In this document: positions 48,192 to 57,397 of the stretch, piece by piece
How positions within the stretch are numbered: the stretch's first letter is position 1
Layout: each line of letters opens with the position of its first letter
Assembly: GCF_003991205.1 (NCBI RefSeq)
Contig: NZ_RXOZ01000022.1
Location: forward strand, 363,916-427,915
Direction: 5' to 3'
Length of the DNA stretch: 64,000 bases
Source of the DNA: Georgenia sp. SYP-B2076
GTDB lineage: Bacteria; Actinomycetota; Actinomycetes; Actinomycetales; Actinomycetaceae
Made by a program: the position numbers and the translations under genes
The notes under the pieces: generated by a model
What the model saw: the letters and a program-made list of their open reading frames with translations, nothing else
Told to the model about the DNA's origin: nothing
Databases searched by the model: none

Positions 48192-49043
48192 TCACACCGC
48201 GGAGGGGACCGCCGAGAGCAGCCCCGCGCCGAGGAGCACCACCACGAGCACGGCGAGCAGCAGCCGGTAGATGACGAAGGGGAGGTAGCTGCGGGTGGAG
48301 ACGAGCCTCAGGAACCAGACGATGACGGCGTAGCCCACCACGAACGCCACCAGCGTGGCGATGACCGTCGCCCCGGCGCCAGCCCCGCCCGTGCCGCCCG
48401 TGCCGTCGGTGAACAGCTTGTAGAAGCCCGAGCCGAGCACCGCCGGGATGGCCAGGAGGAAGGACAGCCGCGCCGCCGCCTCCCGGGTGAAGCCCAGCAG
48501 GAGGCCCGCGGTGATCGTGCCGCCCGAGCGCGAGACGCCCGGGATGAGGGCGAGGGACTGGGCCAGGCCGAGGAGCACGGCGTCGCGCCACGTCATGTGG
48601 TCCAGGGTCTTCGTGCGGCGTGAGGTGGCGTCCGCGGCACCGAGGATGACGCCGAACACGGCCAGGCTCGCGGCCGTGAGGTAGAGGTTCCGGAACGTGG
48701 TGTCGATGGCGTCCTGGAACAGCAGGCCGAGCACGACGATCGGGATCGACCCGACGATGACGTACCAGCCCATGCGCGCGTCAGGGTCGTCGCTCGGCAC
48801 GGTGTTCTTCCACGGACCGACCGGCAGTGCCCGGAACCAGGCCCTGACGATGCGGACGATGTCCCGGCGGAAGTACAGGACCACGGCCGCCTCCGTGCCG
48901 ATCTGGGTGATGGCGGTGAACGCCGCACCCGGGTCGGCCCCCATCAGGTCCCCGACGATGCGCAGGTGCGCGCTCGAGGAGATCGGGAGGAACTCGGTCA
49001 GGCCCTGCACGAGGCCCAGGATCACTGCTTCCCACCATGTCAC
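48192..49043 (-). CDS. uppP: Undecaprenyl-diphosphatase
   Basis: The 283-aa membrane enzyme has the two UppP motifs [11 protein letters not shown] (residues about 18-28) and [19 protein letters not shown], plus eight membrane segments. It recycles undecaprenyl phosphate for cell-wall synthesis and confers bacitracin tolerance. The GTG start ([16 protein letters not shown]) follows TATGGT by 8 nt; a longer upstream form has no homology. It is divergent from the aldo/keto reductase gene, an arrangement seen in other actinobacteria. Confidence 0.96.
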   Translation of the reverse strand: MTWWEAVILGLVQGLTEFLPISSSAHLRIVGDLMGADPGAAFTAITQIGTEAAVVLYFRRDIVRIVRAWFRALPVGPWKNTVPSDDPDARMGWYVIVGSIPIVVLGLLFQDAIDTTFRNLYLTAASLAVFGVILGAADATSRRTKTLDHMTWRDAVLLGLAQSLALIPGVSRSGGTITAGLLLGFTREAAARLSFLLAIPAVLGSGFYKLFTDGTGGTGGAGAGATVIATLVAFVVGYAVIVWFLRLVSTRSYLPFVIYRLLLAVLVVVLLGAGLLSAVPSAV

Positions 49044-49051
49044 GGTCGGAT

Positions 49052-49057
49052 ACCATA
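49052..49057 (-). promoter_or_regulatory. -10 box of uppP (leaderless)
   Basis: TATGGT, 8 nt before the GTG codon. Confidence 0.5.
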
Positions 49058-49136
49058 CGGCACCCGCCTGCCGCCCCCGGTCCGCCCGGGCGCCGCGGGA
49101 CCGTGGACGTGCGCGGGAGCCGCGCCCACCGGCCAC

Positions 49137-49142
49137 TACCGT
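49137..49142 (+). promoter_or_regulatory. -10 box of the aldo/keto reductase gene (leaderless)
   Basis: TACCGT, 6 nt before the ATG codon. Confidence 0.5.
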
Positions 49143-49148
49143 GGGGTT

Positions 49149-50132
49149 ATGCAGCAGCGGAGGGTCGGTCGCACGGGTCTGACGGTCTCGAGCGTGGGTC
49201 TGGGCACCCTGACGTGGGGCCGGGACACCGACGCGCACGAGGCCGCGGACCAGCTCGAGATGTTTCTCGAGGCCGGCGGCAACCTCGTGGACACGGCCGC
49301 CACGTACGGCGACGGCGACGCCGAGCGGGTCATCGGCTCGCTGCTGGCCAGCGCGGTGGACCGCGAGGACGTGGTCCTGGTCTCCAAGGCCGGCGTCCGG
49401 TCGCGGCGCACCGCGGACGGCGGCGGCGTGGTCGACGCCTCACGCGGCACGCTGCTGGACACGCTCGACGCCTCGCTGGCCCGGCTCGGCACCGACCACC
49501 TCGACCTGTGGCTCGTGCAGTCCCCGGACTTCTCGACACCGATCGAGGAGACGATCGGTGCGCTGGAGCACGCCGTCCGCACCGGCCGCACCCGCTACGT
49601 GGGGCTGTCGAACTTCCCGGCGTGGGCGACGGCGCAGGCCGCCACGCTGCTCTCCGCGGGGGCGGGCGCGGCGCCCGGCCTGGCCGCCGTCGAGGTGGAG
49701 TACTCCCTGCTCCAGCGCGGCATCGAACGGGAGCTGCTGCCGGCCGCCCGGGCGCTCGGCGCCGGCGTGCTCGCGTGGTCGCCGCTCGGGCGCGGGGTGC
49801 TCACCGGGAAGTACCGCAGCACCGTCCCGGCGAGCTCGCGGGCCGCGTCGCCGCACCTGCGCGGCTTCGTCGAGCCGTATCTCAACGACCACGCGCACGG
49901 CGTCGTCGAGGCCGTGACCACCGCCGCCTCGGGCCTGGGGCGCGGGCCCCTCGAGGTGGCGCTCGCCTGGGTGCGCGACGCGCCCGGGGTCAGCTGCGCC
50001 ATCGCCGGGGCGCGCACCGCCGGCCAGCTGCGCGGGGTGCTCGCCGGCGACGACCTCGCGCTTCCCCAGCCGATCCGTAGCGTCCTCGACGAGGTCACCG
50101 GCATCGAGATCGGCTATCCCGAGCGGTTCTGA
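49149..50132 (+). CDS. Aldo/keto reductase-family protein with altered catalytic His
   Basis: The 327-aa barrel protein has the AKR opening [15 protein letters not shown], catalytic Asp48 and Tyr53 (DTAATYGDG), Lys80 (LVSKAG) and the C-terminal NADPH site ([10 protein letters not shown]). The usual catalytic His of the YQLHxPD motif is Gln124 (LWLVQSPDF). Reduced or changed activity is possible; a subset of bacterial AKRs and potassium-channel beta subunits also deviate. It is divergent from uppP. Substrate unknown. Confidence 0.9.
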   Translation: MQQRRVGRTGLTVSSVGLGTLTWGRDTDAHEAADQLEMFLEAGGNLVDTAATYGDGDAERVIGSLLASAVDREDVVLVSKAGVRSRRTADGGGVVDASRGTLLDTLDASLARLGTDHLDLWLVQSPDFSTPIEETIGALEHAVRTGRTRYVGLSNFPAWATAQAATLLSAGAGAAPGLAAVEVEYSLLQRGIERELLPAARALGAGVLAWSPLGRGVLTGKYRSTVPASSRAASPHLRGFVEPYLNDHAHGVVEAVTTAASGLGRGPLEVALAWVRDAPGVSCAIAGARTAGQLRGVLAGDDLALPQPIRSVLDEVTGIEIGYPERF

Positions 50133-50219
50133 GGGCACCGCCGACGGCGCCGCGCGCGGCGCCGTCCGCCGTCGGGCGACGGGCGACGGCGGGTTGTGTG
50201 TCGGTCTGCCGCCGGGCGC

Positions 50220-50513
50220 CTACTCCTCCTCGTCGACGAACTCGTCGTCGAGCTCGCCCTCGGCGAGGGGGTCGTCGTCCTCGTACTCCTCGTCGTCGTC
50301 CTCGTCGTCGTCCTCGGAGTAGATGTCGAAGGGGGTGTCGACCCCGAACCCGGTGAACAGCGCGTCGTCGTAGGTGTCGAAGGCGTCCATGAGGGTGTTC
50401 GCCGCCGCCACCACGGCCGGCGCGTCGCTGTCCTGGGCCGCCGCCACGGCGTCGTAGTGCGCCTCGAACGCGGCGATCAGTCGGTCGAGGGCAGCGCGGG
50501 GGTCATTAGCCAT
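50220..50513 (-). CDS. Small acidic protein with Asp/Glu tail, unknown function
   Basis: The 97-aa protein has an N-terminal helical pair (residues 1-60) and a C-terminal run of acidic residues (EDDDEDDDEEYEDDD). Actinobacteria often carry such a gene next to the DUF5703 gene. The ATG lies 6 nt after TACGCT, fixing the start 77 codons inside a longer open frame. No function can be assigned. Confidence 0.75.
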   Translation of the reverse strand: MANDPRAALDRLIAAFEAHYDAVAAAQDSDAPAVVAAANTLMDAFDTYDDALFTGFGVDTPFDIYSEDDDEDDDEEYEDDDPLAEGELDDEFVDEEE

Positions 50514-50519
50514 GTGCCG

Positions 50520-50525
50520 AGCGTA
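50520..50525 (-). promoter_or_regulatory. -10 box of the acidic protein gene (leaderless)
   Basis: TACGCT, 6 nt before the ATG codon. Confidence 0.5.
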
Positions 50526-50616
50526 GCGCCCGTGCCGGGGTGGCACAGCCCCGCCCCTGACCAGCGTGGACACGGTAGATTTCGCGTCTACCGAGAGCGC
50601 GGGGGAGCATGTGGAC

Positions 50617-50856
50617 ATGCCGAGGATGAACCACCGATCCGTGGATATGGCACGGCGCACCGGGTCGGGCACGACGTATTTCGAGTACCGCACCGTCACC
50701 CTGCCGGGTTCGGTGAGCCGCGGCGACGTGCGCCGGCTGCTCACGGACGAGGCGGAGTACGGCCGCTGGGAGCTGGCGCGGACGCGGGTCTACGTGGGGG
50801 GCACGCGCAAGGTGTGGCTGCGCCGCAAGGCCATGAAGGTCCCCAGCACGCTCTGA
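50617..50856 (+). CDS. DUF5703-family small protein
   Basis: The 79-aa product ends with YGRWELARTRVYVGGTRKVWLRRK (shown in two parts: YGRWELARTRVYVGG and TRKVWLRRK), the conserved core of DUF5703. A GGGGGAG box lies 9 nt before this ATG; a GTG two codons upstream and further starts are possible. It is strongly basic and may bind nucleic acid, but this is a guess. It is divergent from the acidic protein. Confidence 0.7.
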   Translation: MPRMNHRSVDMARRTGSGTTYFEYRTVTLPGSVSRGDVRRLLTDEAEYGRWELARTRVYVGGTRKVWLRRKAMKVPSTL

Positions 50857-50874
50857 CCCGGCGGGACCGCGGCG

Positions 50875-50906
50875 CCGGTATCGCCGCCCCCCGGTATCGC
50901 CGCCCC
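50875..50906. repeat. Two tandem 16-bp copies (ccggtatcgccgcccc)
   Basis: Exact tandem duplication at 50875 and 50891, directly before the hairpin pair that ends both flanking genes. Confidence 0.85.
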
Positions 50907-50944
50907 AGCGGCGCCCGCTGGGGCCGTCCAGCGGCGCCCGCTGG
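50903..50944. terminator. Duplicated hairpin between the DUF5703 and M20 genes
   Basis: ccagcggcgcccgctgg occurs at 50905 and 50928; the first copy extends to an 8-bp stem (50903-50923). A third partial copy follows at 50952. It lies between convergent genes. Confidence 0.6.
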
Positions 50945-50982
50945 CGCCAGCCCAGCGGCGCCGGTCGGGCGGCCCCGCGGCA

Positions 50983-52326
50983 TCAGCAGGTGCGGAGCAT
51001 CCGCTCGAGCACGCGGGTGCCGAACCGCAGGGCGTCCGTGGGCACCCGTTCGTCCACGCCGTGGAACATGCCGGCGAAGTCCAGGTCCGCCGGCAAGCGC
51101 AGCGGCGCGAAGCCGTACCCGGTGATCCCGAGGCGGCTCAGCGCCTTGTTGTCGGTCCCGGCGGACAGGAGGTAGGGCAGGACGACGGCGCCCGGGTCCT
51201 CGGCGTCGAGGGCGGCGACCATCGCGTCGACGAGGTCCCCCTCGAAGGGCACCTCCAGCGCGGTGTCCCGGTGGATGTCCTCGAACCGCACCCCGGGCCC
51301 GGCGAGGCGGGCGAGGGTGTCCATGACCTCCTGCTCCTGGCCGGGGAGGAACCGCACGTCGAGCGCGGCCGTGGCGTGCCCCGGCACCACGTTGGCCTTG
51401 TACCCGGCGGCGAGCTGGGTGGGGTTCGCGCCCGGGCCGAGGCTGGCGCCGACGAACTTCTTCGCCGGGCCGAGCGCGTCGACCAGGCGCGCGACGCCGG
51501 CCGGGTCGTCGGGGTCGAACGTGGTGCCGGTCAGGTCGGCCACGCCCGCCAGGAGCTGGCGGACCGTCCCGGTCAGGTGCATCGGCCAGCTGTGCGCGCC
51601 GATGCGGTGGACCGCCCCGGCCAGCCGGGTGACGGCGTTGTCCGTGTTGACCTGGGAGCCGTGGCCGGCGGTGCCGTCGGCCACCAGGCGCAGCCAGGCC
51701 AGGCCCTTCTCCGCCGTCTGGAGGAGGTAGACCCGCCGGCCGTCGACCTCGACGGAGTACCCGCCCACCTCGCTGACGGCCTCGGTGGCGCCGGCGAAGA
51801 CCTCCGGGCGGTGGTCCACGAGCCAGTGCGCGCCGAGCTTGCCGCCCGCCTCCTCGTCGGCCATCAGCGCGACGACGACGTCGCGCGGCGGCCGCCAGCC
51901 CGTGCGCCCCATGTCCCGCACGACCGCGAGGATCATCGCGTCCATGTCCTTCATGTCGACCGCGCCGCGGCCCCAGATCATCCCGTCCCGGACCTCGCCG
52001 GCGAAGGGGTCGACCGACCAGTCCGGGGCGTGGGCCGGGACGACGTCGGTGTGGCCGTGCAGGACGAGCGCCGGGCGCGCCGGGTCGGTGCCGGGGATGC
52101 GCAGGAGGACGCTGGCACGCCCGGGCTCGGACTCGACGAGCTCGGGCTCCCACCCGACCTCGGTCAGCAGCGCCATCACCAGCTCCGCGGCGGCGCGCTC
52201 CCCCGGCCCGGAGCCGTCCCCGAAGTTGGAGGTGTCGATGCGGATGAGGTCCCGGCAGATGCCGACCACCTCGTCCTCGGGCCGCGTGCTCGCCGGGGCC
52301 GGGCTGGGAATGGTCTCGGCGCTCAT
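50983..52326 (-). CDS. M20-family metallopeptidase (amidohydrolase)
   Basis: The 447-aa enzyme has the dinuclear zinc motifs LVLHGHTDVVPA (residues about 86-97), WGRGAVDMKD and MADEEAGGKLGA, with a dimerisation lid in the middle and a distal His in SAGTDNKALSRLGI-type context. M20 enzymes cut dipeptides or N-acyl amino acids. The ATG lies 6 nt after TAGCCT. It is divergent from the 5-oxoprolinase operon, so a role in supplying peptides or cyclised glutamine breakdown is possible but unproven. Confidence 0.92.
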   Translation of the reverse strand: MSAETIPSPAPASTRPEDEVVGICRDLIRIDTSNFGDGSGPGERAAAELVMALLTEVGWEPELVESEPGRASVLLRIPGTDPARPALVLHGHTDVVPAHAPDWSVDPFAGEVRDGMIWGRGAVDMKDMDAMILAVVRDMGRTGWRPPRDVVVALMADEEAGGKLGAHWLVDHRPEVFAGATEAVSEVGGYSVEVDGRRVYLLQTAEKGLAWLRLVADGTAGHGSQVNTDNAVTRLAGAVHRIGAHSWPMHLTGTVRQLLAGVADLTGTTFDPDDPAGVARLVDALGPAKKFVGASLGPGANPTQLAAGYKANVVPGHATAALDVRFLPGQEQEVMDTLARLAGPGVRFEDIHRDTALEVPFEGDLVDAMVAALDAEDPGAVVLPYLLSAGTDNKALSRLGITGYGFAPLRLPADLDFAGMFHGVDERVPTDALRFGTRVLERMLRTC

Positions 52327-52332
52327 ACCGCC

Positions 52333-52338
52333 AGGCTA
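52333..52338 (-). promoter_or_regulatory. -10 box of the M20 peptidase gene (leaderless)
   Basis: TAGCCT, 6 nt before the ATG codon. Confidence 0.55.
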
Positions 52339-52394
52339 CCGACCCCGGCCCGTAGCGCGTGACGCCGGTCCGGTGGCGGTGGAGAATCGGGCGC

Positions 52395-53144
52395 ATGGAC
52401 CTCAACAGCGACGTCGGTGAGTCCTTCGGTTCGTGGTCGATGGGCGATGACGCGGCCATCATGAAGGTCGTCTCCAGCGCGAACATCGCCTGCGGCTTCC
52501 ACGCCGGTGATCCGGTCACCGCCCGCGCCACGTGCACCGCCGCGGCGGAGTCAGGCGTGACCGTGGGCGCGCACGTGGCCTATCGCGACCTCGCCGGCTT
52601 CGGCCGGCGGTTCATGGACGTCTCCCCCACCGAGCTGACGAACGACGTGATCTACCAGATCGGTGCCCTGCAGGCCATGGCGGCGGTGGCGGGCACGTCC
52701 GTGCGCTACGTCAAGCCGCACGGCGCGCTGTACAACACCATCGCGCACCACCGCGAGCAGGCCCGCGCCGTCGTGGAGGCGATCCGGACGCTTGACCCCT
52801 CGCTCCCGATCCTGGTCCTGCCCGGCAGCGTGATCCAGGAGGAGGCGCGTCAGGCCGGCCTCCGGCCCGTGGTCGAGGCCTTCGCCGACCGGGCCTACAA
52901 CGCCGACGGCTCGCTGGTCTCCCGGCGCCTGGAGGGGTCGGTCCTCCACGACCCCGACGTCATCGCCGCGCGGGTGGTGCGGATGGCGAAGGAGTCGACG
53001 ATCGAGACCATCGACGGGCAGGTCGTCGGCGTGGACGCCGAGAGCGTGTGCGTGCACGGGGACACCGCGGGCGCCGTCGCCATCGCCACGGCCGTGCGCC
53101 GCGCCCTGGAGGACGCGGGCGTCACGGTCACGAGCTTCCTGTGA
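52395..53144 (+). CDS. pxpA: 5-oxoprolinase subunit A (LamB/YcsF family)
   Basis: The 249-aa protein starts [19 protein letters not shown] and has [42 protein letters not shown] and [13 protein letters not shown], all hallmarks of PxpA (B. subtilis YcsF). With PxpB and PxpC it opens 5-oxoproline to glutamate using ATP. The ATG begins the conserved N-terminus; GAGAAT 7 nt upstream is a near-match to the leaderless box. Its stop overlaps the pxpBC start (GTGA). Confidence 0.95.
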   Translation: MDLNSDVGESFGSWSMGDDAAIMKVVSSANIACGFHAGDPVTARATCTAAAESGVTVGAHVAYRDLAGFGRRFMDVSPTELTNDVIYQIGALQAMAAVAGTSVRYVKPHGALYNTIAHHREQARAVVEAIRTLDPSLPILVLPGSVIQEEARQAGLRPVVEAFADRAYNADGSLVSRRLEGSVLHDPDVIAARVVRMAKESTIETIDGQVVGVDAESVCVHGDTAGAVAIATAVRRALEDAGVTVTSFL

Positions 53145-54751
53145 CCGCCGCTCCCCCACGCAGCGTCCGCCCGGTCGGTGACCGTGCCCTGCTGGTGGAG
53201 TGCGGGAGCCTGCAGGAGGTGGTCGACCTCCACGCCGCCCTCGTCAGCGACCCCCTCGACGGACAGCTCGACGTCCTCGCCGCCGCCGAGACGGTGCTGG
53301 TGCGCGCCACGGGCCCGGCCGCGGTGGACCGGCTCGCCCGGCAGGTCGCCGAGATGCCCGCGCGGGGCGGCGGCGCCAAGGACGACCGGCTGGTCACGAT
53401 CGACGTCGTGTACGACGGCGAGGACCTGGCCGAGGTGGCCCGGCTCACCGGACTGAGCGCCGAGGGCGTGGTGGGCGCCCACACCGGGCAGGTCTGGACG
53501 GCGGCCTTCGGCGGCTTCGCGCCGGGCTTCGCCTACCTCGTCGGGGAGAACCACGTCCTCGACGTCCCCCGCCGCACGAGCCCGCGGACGTCCGTGCCGG
53601 CGGGCTCGGTCGCGCTCGCGGGCGGCTTCTCGGCCGTCTACCCGCGCGAGTCCCCCGGCGGCTGGCAGCTGATCGGCCGGACGGGCGCGCGCATGTGGGA
53701 CCTGGGGCGGCCCGAGCCGGCCCTCGTCCGACCCGGCAACCGCGTCCGCTACCACGCCGTGCGCGAGGTCGTCGAGGCCCCCGCTGGCGCGGAGGCGCCC
53801 ACGGGCGTCGAGGCCCCCGCGGACGCCGAGGCCCCCGTCGGCACCGACCCGCCCGGTGGCGCGCTCACCGTCGTCACGCCCGGCCTGCAGAGCCTCGTCG
53901 AGGACCTGGGCCGGCCCGGCTACCTCGACCTGGGCGTGTGCCCCTCGGGGGCGCTCGACCGCGGCGCGGCCGTCCGGGCGAACCGGCTGGTCGGCAACGA
54001 CCGCGGGGCCGCGGTGATCGAGACGCTGCTGGGCGACCTGCGGCTGCGCGCCCGCGGCGACCAGGTGCTCGCCGTCACCGGCGCCCGCGTCCCCCTCGCC
54101 GTCCTCGCGGACAACGACGCCGTCGTCCTCCGCCCGCCCACCGACGCCCCCTTCGCGCTGCGCGACGGGCAGACCCTCGCCGTGGGGAACCCCACCGCGG
54201 GGCTGCGCGCCTACGTCGCCGTCCGCGGCGGGCTCGACGTCACGGAGGTCCTGGGCAGCAGGGCCACCGACACGATGTCCGGGATCGGGCCGCCGCCCCT
54301 GGAGGCCGGGGCCACGCTCGCCGTGCTCGCGCCCCGGCCGGGCGCCGTCGTCGCCCTGCCCGACCCGGAACGGGACTGGCCGGACGGAACCGTGACGGTC
54401 GCCGTCGTGCCCGGCCCCCGCCAGGACTGGTTCACCGCCGAGTCGCTGAGACGTCTGTACGCCCAGGCGTGGACGGTCACCGACCAGTCCAACCGCGTCG
54501 GCCTCCGGCTGGCCGGCGAGCCCCTCGCCCGCGCGCGGGCGGAGGAGCTGCCCAGCGAGGGCACCGTCGCCGGGGCCGTCCAGATCCCCGCCTCCGGCCT
54601 GCCGGTGGTCTTCCTCGCCGACCACCCCACGGCCGGCGGCTACCCCGTCATCGCCGTCGTCCGGGACGCCGACCTCGACCGGCTCGCGCAGGTGCGCCCG
54701 GGGGACGAGATCCGGTTCGCGCCCGTCGACCCCGGCCGCCCGGCGCGGTGA
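53141..54751 (+). CDS. pxpBC: 5-oxoprolinase subunits B and C fused (KipI-KipA; AHS1-AHS2)
   Basis: The 536-aa protein joins PxpB (residues about 1-210: [49 protein letters not shown]) to PxpC (about 245-530: [53 protein letters not shown]) through an acidic linker of four EAP(x)G-like repeats. These domains also make up the carboxyltransferase module of urea carboxylase. The GTG start overlaps the pxpA stop. Fusions of these two are common outside Bacillus. Confidence 0.93.
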   Translation: MTAAPPRSVRPVGDRALLVECGSLQEVVDLHAALVSDPLDGQLDVLAAAETVLVRATGPAAVDRLARQVAEMPARGGGAKDDRLVTIDVVYDGEDLAEVARLTGLSAEGVVGAHTGQVWTAAFGGFAPGFAYLVGENHVLDVPRRTSPRTSVPAGSVALAGGFSAVYPRESPGGWQLIGRTGARMWDLGRPEPALVRPGNRVRYHAVREVVEAPAGAEAPTGVEAPADAEAPVGTDPPGGALTVVTPGLQSLVEDLGRPGYLDLGVCPSGALDRGAAVRANRLVGNDRGAAVIETLLGDLRLRARGDQVLAVTGARVPLAVLADNDAVVLRPPTDAPFALRDGQTLAVGNPTAGLRAYVAVRGGLDVTEVLGSRATDTMSGIGPPPLEAGATLAVLAPRPGAVVALPDPERDWPDGTVTVAVVPGPRQDWFTAESLRRLYAQAWTVTDQSNRVGLRLAGEPLARARAEELPSEGTVAGAVQIPASGLPVVFLADHPTAGGYPVIAVVRDADLDRLAQVRPGDEIRFAPVDPGRPAR

Positions 54752-54764
54752 AAGGAGGCCACCC

Positions 54765-56537
54765 GTGCGCAAGGTTCTCATCGTCAACCGCGGCGAGATC
54801 GCCGTCCGGGTCGTGCACGCCTGCGCCGACGCGGGCCTGGCCTCCGTCGCCGTCTACGCCGACCCCGACGCCGCGGCCCTGCACGTCCAGCTCGCCGACG
54901 AGGGGTACGCCCTGGAGGGCTCCTCGGCCACCGCGACGTACCTCGACGCGGGCAAGCTCCTGGATGTGGCGCGCCGTAGCGGCGCCGACGCCGTGCACCC
55001 CGGCTACGGCTTCCTCGCCGAGAACGCCGCCTTCGCCCAGGCGGTCCTGGACGCCGGCCTGACCTGGATCGGCCCGCCCCCGGAGGCCATCCGCGTGCTC
55101 GGCGACAAGGTCCAGGCCCGTGAGATCGCCCGCCGCGTCGGGGCCCCGCTCGTGGCGGGCAGCGACGGGCCGGTGCCCACGCCGGCCGCGGCCCACCGCT
55201 TCGCCGAGGAGCACGGGCTGCCCGTCGTGATCAAGGCGGCGTTCGGCGGCGGGGGGCGCGGCATGCGCGTGGTCCGCCACCTAGACGACGTCGAGGACGC
55301 CTTTGCCTCGGCGCAGCGGGAGTCCCGGGGCGCGTTCGGCCGGGACGAGTGCTACGTCGAGCGGTTCCTCGACCGGCCCCGCCACGTGGAGGCGCAGGTG
55401 ATGGCGGACACCCACGGCAACGTCGTCGTCATGGGCACCCGGGACTGCTCCCTGCAGCGCCGCCACCAGAAGCTGGTCGAGGAGGCCCCCGCCCCCTTCC
55501 TCACGCCGGAGCAGCGCCGCCGCGTCCACGAGAGCGCGCGCGCCATCTGCGCCGAGACCGGGTACGTCGGCGCGGGGACGGTGGAGTTCCTCCTCGGCGC
55601 CGACGGGGTCCTGTCCTTCCTCGAGGTCAACACCCGCCTGCAGGTGGAGCACCCCGTCACCGAGGTCACCAGCGGGCACGACCTCGTCCAGCTGCAGTTC
55701 GCCGTCGCCGACGGCGGGGTGCTGCCCGTGGTCGCCGACCCGGACCCGGTCGGGCACGCCATCGAGCTGCGGATCAACGCGGAGGACGTCGGCCGGGGGT
55801 TTCTGCCCTCGACGGGCACGCTCACGACCTTCGACGCCCCCAGCGGGCCGGGCGTGCGCGTGGACACCGGTGTCCGCGCCGGCTCCGTCGTCTCCGGGGA
55901 CTTCGACTCCCTCCTCGCCAAGGTGGTCGTGCACGGCCGCGACCGGCAGCAGGCCCTGCGCCGCGCGCGCCGGGCCGCGGCGGAGATGGAGATCGCCGGG
56001 GTCGCCACCGTCCTGCCCTTCCACCGCGCCGTCCTGACGGACCCGGACTTCGCCTCGCCCGACGGGCTCGGGATCTACACCACGTGGATCGAGGACGAGT
56101 TCGCCACCCGCGTCCCTGCCGACCCGGACTTCGCGCAGGGGCCGGCCGGCGCGGGCCGGCGCCGCGTGGTCATCGACGTCGACGGCCGCCGGGTGGTCCT
56201 GGGCCTGCCCGCGGACCTGCTCGCCGGCCTGGCGACGGCGCGGTCCGCCGGCGGGGGCGAGGACGGAGGCGGCCAGGACGGCGGCGGTGAGCGCGGCGGT
56301 GGCCCGGCCGTGGCGGAAGACGCGGCGGCCCTGACCGCCCCCATGGGCGGCACGGTGGTCCGGTGGCTCGTGGAGCCCGGCGCGCAGGTCACGCGCGGCA
56401 ACGCCGTCCTGCTCCTGGAGGCCATGAAGACCGAGACCAAGGTGACCGCGCACCGCGACGGCGTCCTCGGCGAGCCCCGGGCCGCCGCCGGGGACCGGGT
56501 CACGGCCGGCGCGACGCTCGCCCTCATCGAGGCCTGA
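54765..56537 (+). CDS. Biotin carboxylase fused to biotin carboxyl carrier domain
   Basis: The 590-aa protein has the biotin carboxylase ATP-grasp ([50 protein letters not shown]; residues about 1-450) and a C-terminal carrier domain with the biotinylation site EAMKTE. A Gly-rich hinge ([18 protein letters not shown]) separates them. AAAGGAGG lies 6 nt before the GTG start, 13 nt after pxpBC, so it is in the pxp operon. No classical carboxyltransferase subunit is nearby; PxpBC-type domains fill that role in urea carboxylase. Confidence 0.93.
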   Translation: MRKVLIVNRGEIAVRVVHACADAGLASVAVYADPDAAALHVQLADEGYALEGSSATATYLDAGKLLDVARRSGADAVHPGYGFLAENAAFAQAVLDAGLTWIGPPPEAIRVLGDKVQAREIARRVGAPLVAGSDGPVPTPAAAHRFAEEHGLPVVIKAAFGGGGRGMRVVRHLDDVEDAFASAQRESRGAFGRDECYVERFLDRPRHVEAQVMADTHGNVVVMGTRDCSLQRRHQKLVEEAPAPFLTPEQRRRVHESARAICAETGYVGAGTVEFLLGADGVLSFLEVNTRLQVEHPVTEVTSGHDLVQLQFAVADGGVLPVVADPDPVGHAIELRINAEDVGRGFLPSTGTLTTFDAPSGPGVRVDTGVRAGSVVSGDFDSLLAKVVVHGRDRQQALRRARRAAAEMEIAGVATVLPFHRAVLTDPDFASPDGLGIYTTWIEDEFATRVPADPDFAQGPAGAGRRRVVIDVDGRRVVLGLPADLLAGLATARSAGGGEDGGGQDGGGERGGGPAVAEDAAALTAPMGGTVVRWLVEPGAQVTRGNAVLLLEAMKTETKVTAHRDGVLGEPRAAAGDRVTAGATLALIEA

Positions 56538-56576
56538 GGCCGGCGGCCAACGCTCCCTCGTTCAGGGCCGCGGCCG

Positions 56577-57392
56577 TCACGGCACCTGGTAGGCCGAGTC
56601 CCTCGCGTCCGTGATCAGCATGTGCCCGGGGGCGTGCCCGATGGCCAGCGGCGGCCTCGACTCCATGACGGCGGCCTGGGGCGTGACCCCGCACGCCCAG
56701 AAGACGGGGATCTCGCCGTCGGCGATGGTCACGGGGTCCCCGAAGTCCGGGACGGCGAGGTCGCGGATGCCGAGGGCCTCCGGGTCGCCCACGTGGACGG
56801 GGGCGCCGTGCACGGCCGGGTACCGCGCGGTAATGCGGACCGCGTCGGCGACGGCGCCGGCCGGGATGGGCCGCATGGACACCACCAGCGGGCCGGACAT
56901 GCTGCCGGCGCCGGCGCAGCGGGTGGTCGTGCGGTACATCGGCACGTTCACCCCCTGCTCGATGTGGGCGATGGAGATCCCCGCGTCCTGCAGCGCCGTC
57001 TCGAACGTGAAGCTGCACCCGACGATGAAGGTCACGAGGTCGTCCCGCCAGCGGCCGAGGATGTCCGTGGTGTCCTCCACCTTCTCGCCGTGCTCGTACA
57101 CCGTGTAGAGCGGGAGGTCCGTGCGGATGTCCCCACCGGGCAACAGCGGGCCGCTGACCTCCCCGGCGTCGAGGACCCCGAGGATCGGGCAGGGCTTGGG
57201 GTTGCGCTGGGCGAAGAGCAGGGTGTCGAAGGCGTGCTCGCGCGGCACGATGATGAGGTTCGCCTGGGCGTAGCCGTGCGACCACCCCGCGGTCGGGGTG
57301 ACGAGCCCCTCCCGGAAGAGGCCGCGCGCCGCGGCGGGCGCGAGCCCCGCGACGTCGGCGAGGTCGGCGGGCGAAACTGTCGAGGAGGTCAT
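56577..57392 (-). CDS. DUF1445 (YcsI/UPF0317) putative hydro-lyase
   Basis: The 271-aa protein has [58 protein letters not shown] and [26 protein letters not shown], diagnostic of DUF1445. B. subtilis ycsI lies beside ycsF and kipIA, and the same domain occurs in the mitochondrial D-glutamate cyclase. It probably acts on glutamate, 5-oxoproline or a related lactam acid. It is cotranscribed with the NRAMP-like gene (5-nt gap). Confidence 0.92.
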   Translation of the reverse strand: MTSSTVSPADLADVAGLAPAAARGLFREGLVTPTAGWSHGYAQANLIIVPREHAFDTLLFAQRNPKPCPILGVLDAGEVSGPLLPGGDIRTDLPLYTVYEHGEKVEDTTDILGRWRDDLVTFIVGCSFTFETALQDAGISIAHIEQGVNVPMYRTTTRCAGAGSMSGPLVVSMRPIPAGAVADAVRITARYPAVHGAPVHVGDPEALGIRDLAVPDFGDPVTIADGEIPVFWACGVTPQAAVMESRPPLAIGHAPGHMLITDARDSAYQVP

Positions 57393-57397
57393 GGCGA

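Noticed and set aside
52359..52394. A start 12 codons upstream of pxpA
   Set aside because: The extra residues are not conserved; PxpA proteins begin at [13 protein letters not shown] sequence.
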